NCBI RefSeq assembly: GCF_027271155.1
Contig: NZ_CP114542.1
Coordinates: 558,001-622,000, forward strand
Direction: 5' to 3'
DNA from: Brevundimonas subvibrioides
GTDB lineage: Bacteria > Pseudomonadota > Alphaproteobacteria > Caulobacterales > Caulobacteraceae
DNA: 64,000 nucleotides
The position numbers and the translations under genes were made by a program. Under the pieces are notes generated by a model. The model saw only the letters and a list, made by a program, of their open reading frames with translations, was not told the DNA's origin and made no database searches. Below are positions 19,132 to 26,162 of this stretch, piece after piece; the first letter of the stretch is position 1; each line of letters begins with the position of its first letter.

Positions 19132-21105
19132 TCAGGCCGCGTCGGCCGCTTCGGTGGCGACGGTGCAGGGACGTGCGTGCTCGACCAGGGCCGCCATCAG
19201 GGCTCGGGGATCGACAGGTTTTGCAACGTGGCCCTGCATGCCGGCGTCCCGGCATTGCCGGATCTGTTCGGGCAGGACGTTGGCGGTCAGGGCGACGATC
19301 GGCGTATCGTGCCCCGCCCGCCCGGAGGCGCGGATGGCGCGGCTCGCGGTGGGGCCGTCCATGACGGGCATCTGCATGTCCATCAGGATCAGATCGTAGG
19401 GGCGGGCCGCCGCGGCCGCCACGGCTTCCTCGCCGTTTTCCACCATGTCCAGCGACACGTCGAAGGACGACAGAAGCGCCTTGATCAGGGTGCGGTTGGC
19501 GGCATTGTCCTCGGCCAGAAGAATTCGCAGCGGGCGGTCAAGGTCGCCCTCATCCGCCTCGGTCATGGCTGTCATCCCGGCTGAAGCGAAGGGGAAAGCC
19601 GCTCGGAACCAGAAGGTCGAGCCCGTCTTCCCGTCGCTGCGCGCGCCGATTTCACCGCCCATGATCTCCATCAGGCGACGCGAGATCGCCAGGCCCAGAC
19701 CCGTACCGCCGAACCGGCGCGACACCGACCCGTCCGCCTGGGTGAAGCGCTCGAACATCTGCTCGATCTGGTCCGGTGCCAGACCCAGCCCGGTGTCCGC
19801 CACCGAGGCCGACAGCACGGCCGTGCCCTCGTCATCCGTCTCGATGGACAGGATCAGCCGGACGCTGCCCTTTTCCGTGAACTTCACGGCGTTGCTCAGA
19901 AGGTTCAGCAGAACCTGCCGCAATCGGGTCACATCGCCCACCAGCCGGGCGTCCCCCGCCACACCGTCGCACAGGGTTTCGCAGGTCAGGACCAGTCCCT
20001 TGGCCTCGGCCTGGCCGCGCAGCAGGGCCGTCGCGCCTTCCGCAAGGGCCGCCGCCGAGAACGGCGCCAGATCCAGCGTCAGCGCACCGGCTTCCAGCTT
20101 GGAGAAATCCAGAATGTCGTTCACGACCGTCAGCAGGGTCTCGCCCGCACTGCGGATCAGATCCAGATAGCCCCGATCGCTCGCCGACAGATCGCCGCTC
20201 GCGCCGATGAGGCGCGAGAACCCCAGGATGCTGGTCAGGGGCGTGCGCAGTTCGTGGCTCATGTTGGCCAGGAACTCGCTTTTCGCCTGGGAGGCGGCTT
20301 CGGCCTCGGCCTGCGCCGCCCGCAGCGCGGCCTCGGTTTCCTTGCGTGCCCCGATGTCGCGAACGACGTCGACGATCTCGGTCAGTTCGCCCGCACCGTT
20401 CAGAACCAGACGGGGGTTGGCCTCGAGCCAGACCAGACGGCCGTCCTTGTGGCGAGCCTGGTATTCATAGCCTTCCGGGCTGATCAGTTCCTGACGCCGT
20501 ATCCGGTCCTGCAGCAGGCTGCGGATTCGCACGACATGGTCCCTCGGCACGAGGTCCGAAGGGGCCATGCCGACCATTTCCGCCGGTGAGTAGCCCAGAA
20601 CGGCGCGGGATGCAGGCGAGGCATAGGTGATGCCGGACTTCAGTCCGGTGCGGACCACCATGTCCGATGTGTGCTCGGCCACGAAGCGGAAGGCCCGCTC
20701 GGCATCGAACAGCGCCGCGTCGTCGACCTGATCGGTGATGTCGGTGACCATGCCGACCACCCAGCGTTGACCGGCCTCGTCGGGCGGCTGGCGTTGGGCC
20801 CAGTTGACGACGTGCCTGCATTCACCGGTCGGCCGGATGATGCGATAGCGCATGCGGAACGGCTCATCCGAGCTGAACATCTTGGGCCAGCTGCGGGCCA
20901 CGATATTCGTGTCGTCGGGATGATAGCGGTGGAAGATTTCCTGGGGCTTGGGCACCCCGAGGGCGGGGTCCAGACCGAAGATGTCGAACATCGACGGGGA
21001 CCACCAGGTCGTTCTGGCGTCCAGCACCCGCCACCAGCCGACACCCGACCGCTTCAGCGCCGTCAGCCCGATCGCGTTTGCCTCGATGTCCGGATCGTCG
21101 TGCAT
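19132..21105 (-). CDS. Hybrid sensor histidine kinase/response regulator with two PAS domains
   Basis: The roughly 657-residue soluble protein has PAS-like domain 1 (about 15-125, WWRVLDARTTWWSPSMFDIFG), PAS 2 with PAC (about 140-265, EHTSDMVVRTG, EYQARHKDGRLVWLE), a short coiled coil, HisKA with His in NMSHELRTPLTS (near 300), HATPase (N box LLSNAVKFTEKG, G boxes DTGLGLAPD and GGTGLGLAIS) and a receiver with the phospho-Asp in LILMDMQMPVMDG. There is no membrane segment, so the signal is cytosolic. An output regulator or Hpt is not nearby. The frame begins TTG then ATG; ATG 21105 is preferred. Confidence 0.93.
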   Translation of the reverse strand: MHDDPDIEANAIGLTALKRSGVGWWRVLDARTTWWSPSMFDIFGLDPALGVPKPQEIFHRYHPDDTNIVARSWPKMFSSDEPFRMRYRIIRPTGECRHVVNWAQRQPPDEAGQRWVVGMVTDITDQVDDAALFDAERAFRFVAEHTSDMVVRTGLKSGITYASPASRAVLGYSPAEMVGMAPSDLVPRDHVVRIRSLLQDRIRRQELISPEGYEYQARHKDGRLVWLEANPRLVLNGAGELTEIVDVVRDIGARKETEAALRAAQAEAEAASQAKSEFLANMSHELRTPLTSILGFSRLIGASGDLSASDRGYLDLIRSAGETLLTVVNDILDFSKLEAGALTLDLAPFSAAALAEGATALLRGQAEAKGLVLTCETLCDGVAGDARLVGDVTRLRQVLLNLLSNAVKFTEKGSVRLILSIETDDEGTAVLSASVADTGLGLAPDQIEQMFERFTQADGSVSRRFGGTGLGLAISRRLMEIMGGEIGARSDGKTGSTFWFRAAFPFASAGMTAMTEADEGDLDRPLRILLAEDNAANRTLIKALLSSFDVSLDMVENGEEAVAAAAARPYDLILMDMQMPVMDGPTASRAIRASGRAGHDTPIVALTANVLPEQIRQCRDAGMQGHVAKPVDPRALMAALVEHARPCTVATEAADAA

Positions 21106-21241
21106 CAATGTTTACCGTAGCCAAGGTGTTCACCATACCCACGAAGGCCTTCCAATGGATGAACGGCGGTCGACGGGCGCGTTTGACAGGTCATTCGTCG
21201 GCAGGCTTTTCCGGACTGGCGACTCCGGCTAGGAACGGAGC

Positions 21242-22465
21242 ATGAACATGCTTGCTCTCGGACTGACGACCCTTTGTGTCGTGCTCGCCGCCGGAATGAT
21301 GTGGGCCTGGCTTGGCTGGCAGAAGGCGAAGGGCGCGCTGACAATGGCGGTCGAGCGGGCGGAGCTGATCGACAAGAGCCGCGAGACGATGGGCGATCTG
21401 CTACGCGCCCAGGCGGCGCAGTCGGCCCAGACGATCGCGGACCAGATGGTGACCCGCGCCACCGAAACCTTTCAGGCCCAGGACCGGGTCGCCCGGGAAC
21501 GGATGGAGGCGCAGCTCAAGCCGGTGGCCGAGACCCTGGCCAAATTCGAGACCCAGGTCGCCGCGTTGGAAAAGGCCCGGGCCGAGGAGACCGGCACGCT
21601 GAAGGAACAGCTTTCGGCCCTGATGATCGCCTCTACCGCCACCCGCGACGAGGCGAAACGCCTGACCGAGGTTCTGCGCGGCAACACCGGCCGTCGCGGC
21701 CGATGGGGCGAACAGACCTGCCGCAATGTGCTGGAAGCGGCGGGCATGGCGGGTCGCTTCGACTTCGACGAACAGTCGTCCAGCGCCAATGACGAGGGTC
21801 GCCAGATGCGGCCGGACTTCCTTGTGCGACTGCCCGGCGGGGGATTGTTCGTCATCGACGCCAAGGTCCCCCTGGCCTTTCCCGATGCGTCCGAGCCGGA
21901 CGACGAGGCGCGCGACGCGGCCATGTCGGCGCGCAATGCGGCCAGCATCAAGAGCCATGTGCGCGATCTGGCGGCCAAGGCCTATCAGGACCAGTTCAAA
22001 CCCAGCCCCGACTTCGTCGCCCTGTTCGTGCCGTCCGACGCCTTCCTGTCGGCGGCCCTGGACCGGGAGCCCGAGCTGATGACCGATGCGATGGCGCGCC
22101 GCGTCATCATCGTCACGCCCTCGACCCTGTTCGCCCTGTGCAAGGCCGTCGCCTATGGCTGGCGGGCCGAGGAACAGTCGAAGAACGCCGACGAGGTCGC
22201 GAAACTGGGCAAGGACCTCTACAAGCGGCTGTCGGTCATGGGCGGCCACGTCTTCGGGATGGGGCGGGCGCTTGAGCAGGCGGTCGGCAAATACAACCAG
22301 TTCGTCGGCTCGCTGGAGAGCCAGGTCATGGTCTCGGCCAAGCGGTTCGAGGACCTGCAGGTCGACCACGAGGGCAAGGACCTGCCCGCTCTGACCGCGA
22401 TCGATCATTCGCCGCGCCCGGTGACCCGGCCCGAACTGGTCCATGAAAGGTCCAGCCCGGACTGA
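21242..22465 (+). CDS. rmuC: DNA recombination protein RmuC homologue
   Basis: RmuC limits DNA rearrangement at inverted repeats and stalled ends. The 407 residues show an N-terminal membrane helix (LGLTTLCVVLAAGMMWAWLGW), a long coiled coil (about 30-140) and the RmuC nuclease-like domain: GRRGRWGEQTCRNVLEAAGM, QMRPDFLVRLPGGGLFVIDAKVP and VIIVTPSTLFALCKAVAYGWRAEEQ. This is the canonical domain order. ATG 21242 follows GGAACGGAGC. It probably forms its own unit, ending 30 bases before the next promoter. Confidence 0.94.
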   Translation: MNMLALGLTTLCVVLAAGMMWAWLGWQKAKGALTMAVERAELIDKSRETMGDLLRAQAAQSAQTIADQMVTRATETFQAQDRVARERMEAQLKPVAETLAKFETQVAALEKARAEETGTLKEQLSALMIASTATRDEAKRLTEVLRGNTGRRGRWGEQTCRNVLEAAGMAGRFDFDEQSSSANDEGRQMRPDFLVRLPGGGLFVIDAKVPLAFPDASEPDDEARDAAMSARNAASIKSHVRDLAAKAYQDQFKPSPDFVALFVPSDAFLSAALDREPELMTDAMARRVIIVTPSTLFALCKAVAYGWRAEEQSKNADEVAKLGKDLYKRLSVMGGHVFGMGRALEQAVGKYNQFVGSLESQVMVSAKRFEDLQVDHEGKDLPALTAIDHSPRPVTRPELVHERSSPD

Positions 22466-22497
22466 TTGACGCGCCGCCGGCTTGCTGACAAGGTCGC

Positions 22498-22536
22498 TTG
22501 ACAACACCGGATGATGGTGTAAAACACCCTTGTCAA
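22498..22536 (+). promoter_or_regulatory. Promoter with nested palindromes before XRE operon
   Basis: TTGACA (22498-22503) is a consensus -35. It opens a nest of inverted repeats: ACACC-N7-GGTGT (22504-22520), GGTGT-AAA-ACACC (22516-22528), and TTGACA against TTGTCAA (22530-22536). A precise -10 is not clear; TGTAAA or AAAACA are candidates. The layout suggests an operator for the small XRE regulator two genes downstream. Confidence 0.6.
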
Positions 22537-22555
22537 AAAGACGGGGTTGATTGTC

Positions 22556-22984
22556 ATGTCAATGGAGATGCGGGTGTCGGAACATCCCTTGCGCCGGTAC
22601 GGCGCGCTCATGGCCACCTGCATGGTCGCTGGCGGGATCGCGGGCGGCGTATCCGCCGTGTTCGGCGATCGGTCGAGTGCGGGGCCCGTCATCGTGGCTG
22701 CCTCGGTCGGCCTGGCGATGGCCGCCGTGCTCTGGATCTGCGCCCGGTGGTGGCGTGGTCTGGATGAGGCGGCCCAGGAAGCGCACAAATGGGCCTGGTG
22801 GTGGGGCTCCACCTTCGGTCTGGCCATCGGCACGGTGGCGTTGTTCACCCTGGCCTACGGGACGCCGGATGCGCTGACGGCGGCACCCGACGACCTGCTG
22901 CTCGGCGGGGCGGCCCTGATCGGCCTCACCCAGACGCTCGGCTACGGCATCGCCTGGGCCGTCTGGTGGCTTCGGCGGCGGTGA
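22556..22984 (+). CDS. Four-helix membrane protein in XRE operon
   Basis: The 142-residue protein has about four membrane segments (YGALMATCMVAGGIAGGVSAVFG, VIVAASVGLAMAAVLWICARWW, GSTFGLAIGTVALFTLAYG, LLLGGAALIGLTQTLGYGIAWAVWW). No family function is recognised. It is four bases upstream of the XRE gene and shares its promoter, suggesting a regulated or sensing membrane protein. ATG 22556 with ACGGGG upstream was preferred over TTG 22547. Confidence 0.75.
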   Translation: MSMEMRVSEHPLRRYGALMATCMVAGGIAGGVSAVFGDRSSAGPVIVAASVGLAMAAVLWICARWWRGLDEAAQEAHKWAWWWGSTFGLAIGTVALFTLAYGTPDALTAAPDDLLLGGAALIGLTQTLGYGIAWAVWWLRRR

Positions 22985-22988
22985 TCCG

Positions 22989-23192
22989 ATGAACAATCGT
23001 CTCAAGGTTCTGCGCGCCGAGCGAAACTGGAGCCAGGCCGATCTGGCCGCGGCCCTCGGTGTCTCGCGCCAGACCGTCAATGCGCTGGAGACCGGTCGCT
23101 ATGACCCCTCCCTGCCGCTCGCCTTCAGGATCGCCCGGGTTTTTGAACAACCCATTGAATCCATCTTTTCGGACGCAGGAGCCTCGACATGA
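22989..23192 (+). CDS. Small XRE-family helix-turn-helix regulator
   Basis: The 67-residue protein is almost only a helix-turn-helix: LKVLRAERNWSQADLAAALGVSRQTVNALETGRYDPSLPLAFRIARVF. This matches the YozG-like minimal XRE proteins that usually sit beside small membrane proteins. It probably dimerises on the palindromic site at 22498-22536 and represses its operon. It overlaps the next gene by four bases (ATGA). Confidence 0.92.
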   Translation: MNNRLKVLRAERNWSQADLAAALGVSRQTVNALETGRYDPSLPLAFRIARVFEQPIESIFSDAGAST

Positions 23193-23779
23193 TGTCCCGT
23201 TCTGAAGCCACCAATCAGCCGATGGTCGTCAGGATCCTCGGCATCCTGGCCCTCGGTGCCATCGGCGCCCTGACCGGGTTCGGTTTTGCCAGTATCGTCG
23301 AGGTCGAGCAGGGGGCGTCCTGGGCCGACAGCCTGGCGCTGGCCATGGCCGTCGCCCTGCTGGCCATCGCCGTCCTGAGCTCCCTGACCCTGATACTGCG
23401 GCCATCGACCGTCCCCAAGGGCTGCGGCATCCTTCAGATCATCGTCTTCCTGCTGGCCGGTGTGATGTTCCTTGCGCCCATCTATGGGCCGACCTGGATG
23501 AAGGCCGATGTCGTCTTCGGGGGTATCGTCGTGCTCCTGGTGGTCCAGAGCGTCGCCAATCTGATGCTGTGGCGTGCGGCCGACGAGATGCTGCGTCAGA
23601 TCATGGCCGAAACCAGCGCCATGGCCTTCTGGGCCCTGCAGACCGCCCTGTTCCTCTATGCGGCCGCCGAGCGTCTCGGTCTGGTGGATACCATCAGCGG
23701 CTGGGGCCTGACCGGCATCCTGATGGCGGTCTATCTGGTCGCCTCGATCGTGGCCGCTGCCCGTCGCGGCATCCACTGA
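23189..23779 (+). CDS. Multi-helix membrane protein in XRE operon
   Basis: The 196-residue protein has about six hydrophobic segments (VVRILGILALGAIGALTGFGFAS, LALAMAVALLAIAVLSSLTLIL, IIVFLLAGVMFLAPIY, VVLLVVQSVANLMLW and two more). No active-site motif is seen. It is third in the operon after a four-helix membrane protein and the XRE regulator; both membrane proteins may make one envelope unit. Two adjacent ATGs (23189, 23192) are possible starts. Confidence 0.77.
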   Translation: MMSRSEATNQPMVVRILGILALGAIGALTGFGFASIVEVEQGASWADSLALAMAVALLAIAVLSSLTLILRPSTVPKGCGILQIIVFLLAGVMFLAPIYGPTWMKADVVFGGIVVLLVVQSVANLMLWRAADEMLRQIMAETSAMAFWALQTALFLYAAAERLGLVDTISGWGLTGILMAVYLVASIVAAARRGIH

Positions 23780-23838
23780 GCCGCACGCCCGCCTTCGCTG
23801 CCTTCCCCTGTCTCCACCCTGATCGAAAGGATCGGACC

Positions 23839-24807
23839 ATGACGCTCGCCTCCCACATCAAGACCGCCATCGGCCGGATCGCCCGCCTGGCGACCGGCAC
23901 GGCCCTGGGCCTCGGCCTGACCGCCAGCCTGCTCGGATCGCCCGGCCAGGCGTTTGCGCAAGCCGCGGCCCCCGCCGCCCAAGCCACCGTTGCTCCAGCC
24001 TCCGGACAGGGTCCGGCGCTGTGGGTGGTCCGCGACGCGGATTCCACCCTCTATCTGTTCGGCACGGTCCACGTCCTGCGGCCGGAAACCCCGTGGGGCA
24101 CAGCGAGGGTCGACGCGGCCTTCGACAGCGCCGATCGCGTCATTCTTGAGATCTCCAATCCCGACGACCAGACGGCGATCCAGCCCCTGATCCAGCAGTA
24201 TGGCCTCTCGCCCGCCCGGCCCCTGTCCAGCCTGCTGACCCCCGCCGAGATCGCCCAACTGGATGCGGCGGCCGGGACCATCGGGGCGACGGCGGCCCAG
24301 CTCGACCCCCTGCGGCCCTGGCTGGTCGGTCTCACCCTGTCGGTGGCCCCCTTGGTCAAGGCCGGCTACGATCCCCAGTCGGGCGTCGAGCTGATCCTGA
24401 AGGCGCGCGCCGAGGCCGCGGGCAAGCCGGTGTCCGGCTTCGAGACCATCGACAGGCAGATCTCCATCCTGGCCGGCCTGTCGGAGGAGACCCAGCTGGC
24501 CTTCCTGCGCGCCACTCTGGAGGAAGTCGAGAACGCCACGGCCGAGCTGGACGCCCTGGTCGGTGCCTGGTCGGTCGGGGACGTGGCCTCGATCGAGCGC
24601 CTGGGTGTCACCGAGATGCGCGACCAGTCCGAGGAAATCTACCAGGCCCTGCTGGTGCAGCGGAACACCGACTGGGCCGGTCAGATCCAGACCCTGCTCG
24701 AAGGGTCCGGCACGGTCTTCATCGCGGTCGGCAGCGCCCACCTGGCGGGCGACGACAGCGTCCAGTCCATCCTGGAACAGCGCGGCGTGGAAGTGACCCG
24801 CGAATAG
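23839..24807 (+). CDS. Exported TraB/GumN family protein
   Basis: The 322 residues begin with a signal peptide (about 1-41, ending AFAQA), then the TraB/GumN domain. The conserved N-terminal motif is TLYLFGTVHVLRP and the C-terminal one is FIAVGSAHLAGDDSVQSIL, both with the His and Glu positions proposed to bind metal in this protease-like fold. The role in bacteria is unknown. ATG 23839 has AAAGGATCGG upstream; the longer frame overlaps the previous gene. Confidence 0.89.
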   Translation: MTLASHIKTAIGRIARLATGTALGLGLTASLLGSPGQAFAQAAAPAAQATVAPASGQGPALWVVRDADSTLYLFGTVHVLRPETPWGTARVDAAFDSADRVILEISNPDDQTAIQPLIQQYGLSPARPLSSLLTPAEIAQLDAAAGTIGATAAQLDPLRPWLVGLTLSVAPLVKAGYDPQSGVELILKARAEAAGKPVSGFETIDRQISILAGLSEETQLAFLRATLEEVENATAELDALVGAWSVGDVASIERLGVTEMRDQSEEIYQALLVQRNTDWAGQIQTLLEGSGTVFIAVGSAHLAGDDSVQSILEQRGVEVTRE

Positions 24808-24833
24808 GTCGCATCCATCCAGCCCACATCGAC

Positions 24834-24863
24834 GAAGGCCCGGCCACCGCGCCGGGCCTTTTC
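24834..24863 (+). terminator. Terminator after TraB/GumN gene
   Basis: AAGGCCCGGC pairs perfectly with GCCGGGCCTT across the six-base loop CACCGC and runs into TTC. It lies 28 bases after the stop codon. Confidence 0.88.
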
Positions 24864-24954
24864 GTGCGGGTTGCGTTCAACGGTTGAGCCCACCACCCAT
24901 TGCTGACATTCAGCCTGAACCCTATCGTCGCCCCACAGTGCAGGCGAGGCTGGA

Positions 24955-25509
24955 ATGACTGAGGGCGGACCATTTACCGGCAGGCTTCTCCCCGGCGAGC
25001 ACATCGTGTGGTCGGGCCGTCCGGCAACTGGACTTCTGTTTACGCCGCGAGATGCGTTTCTGGTCCCGTTCAGCCTGCTCTGGTGCGGGTTCGTGATTTT
25101 TTGGATCATCGGTGTGCTGGCCAGCGGAGGAGGCCCATTCGCGCTCGTCGGGGTGGCGTTCCTTGCGTTCGGGCTGTTCTTCTCCGCGGGTCGTTTCGCG
25201 CTCGACGCGACCTTAAGAGGCAACACCACATATGCCCTGACCGACAGGCGCATTCTGATCTCGCGCACAGGTCCATTTTCCAGTTTCAAGGCCCTCACCC
25301 TGGACCGTCTTCCCGAAGCGGAAATCAGTGAACGCTCCGATGGACGTGGCACTGTGAGATTTGGCCAGCAACAAAGCTTGATGGGTTTTGGGCAGCCGGG
25401 CCTTTCGATCTGGACACCCGCACTGGATCCAACACCGCAGTTCCTTGCCATTGCCGATGCGAGGAAGGTTTTCGATCTTGTCCAGCAGGCCGTGGGGCGC
25501 GACCGCTAA
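24955..25509 (+). CDS. Membrane protein with PH-like domain
   Basis: The 184-residue protein starts GRLLPGEHIVWSGRPATG, the short motif typical before bacterial PH (YdbS/YdbT-like) domains, then two membrane helices (FLVPFSLLWCGFVIFWIIGVLA and GGPFALVGVAFLAFGLFFS), and a PH-like segment TTYALTDRRILISRTGPFSSFKALTLDRLPE. Function unknown. TGGA precedes ATG 24955. The gene is AT-richer in parts than its neighbours. Confidence 0.78.
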   Translation: MTEGGPFTGRLLPGEHIVWSGRPATGLLFTPRDAFLVPFSLLWCGFVIFWIIGVLASGGGPFALVGVAFLAFGLFFSAGRFALDATLRGNTTYALTDRRILISRTGPFSSFKALTLDRLPEAEISERSDGRGTVRFGQQQSLMGFGQPGLSIWTPALDPTPQFLAIADARKVFDLVQQAVGRDR

Positions 25510-25558
25510 CCATCCAAAGGCAGTTGGCCGTTCTGGACCCGCAGCCATCGTTGATGCT

Positions 25559-25849
25559 TCAAGCTGTCGTGAACGTAGCCTCGTCGCAAAAGATGCGGAC
25601 CACCAGGCCGTTGACGAAGCGGACGTCCAAACCCAGCGGCTTCTGCACCCGGGCCAGCTCCGCCGACAAAATGCACAGCCAATCACACTCCTCATCGAAG
25701 TAGGCGATTTCGATGCCCTCGTCGTTGAGAGGTGCAGCGATGGCGTTGAGGTCATTGAAAGCGAGCTTCACGTTGCCCGTGCAGGCGAGCATCACTCTTG
25801 ACGGCAGGGTGTCGGGGCGGATCGCGTGTTTGTTCTGGGTGAAAGTCAG
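25559..25849 (-). CDS. Hypothetical protein, start codon uncertain
   Basis: No family is recognised. The frame encodes a compact protein (for example LAFNDLNAIAAPLNDEG and EIAYFDEECDWLCILSAELARV) with coding-like third positions. The start is unclear: a perfect AAGGAGG lies five bases before CTG 25849; GTG 25795 and ATG 25792 have weak ribosome sites; anything upstream runs into the tRNA gene. A protein of 77 to 96 residues is likely. It converges on the PH-domain gene. Confidence 0.55.
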   Translation of the reverse strand: MTFTQNKHAIRPDTLPSRVMLACTGNVKLAFNDLNAIAAPLNDEGIEIAYFDEECDWLCILSAELARVQKPLGLDVRFVNGLVVRIFCDEATFTTA

Positions 25850-25948
25850 CTTGACCTCCTTCCCGCCAGGATCAGTACCAAAGTTTTCGAGACTCCAGTC
25901 CAAGCAAACCAGCCTGGATAAGCCCAACGTCCTGGAAAACAGATCAGG

Positions 25949-26022
25949 TGGAGCGGGCGGCGGGAATCGAACCCGCACGAAAAGCTTGGGAAGCTTTCAG
26001 GCTACCACTACATCACGCCCGC
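25949..26022 (-). tRNA. tRNA-Gly (anticodon CCC)
   Basis: The minus strand folds as a cloverleaf: acceptor GCGGGCG/CGCCCGC, D arm with AGTGGTA, anticodon stem AAAGC/GCTTT around the loop TTCCCAA (anticodon CCC), T loop GGTTCGATTCC, discriminator T, and an encoded CCA (25951-25949). It decodes GGG. Confidence 0.95.
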
Positions 26023-26106
26023 GGAAGCCGGGGCAAACTAGCGCAATACGTCCGGCGCTCAAGCCGAAAGGCGATCGCTGTGTCCTGGCCAGCCCGCCTG
26101 AATGAC

Positions 26107-26136
26107 AAAAGGACCGCTCCCTTTCGGAAGCGGCCC
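26107..26136 (-). terminator. Terminator of the TonB-dependent receptor gene
   Basis: On the minus strand AGGGCCGCTTCC and GGGAGCGGTCCT pair over a GAAA tetraloop with two wobbles and run into TTTTGTC. It lies about 27 bases after the receptor stop codon. Confidence 0.9.
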
Positions 26137-26162
26137 TCTCGTTTCAGCGAAAGGTACCGGAC

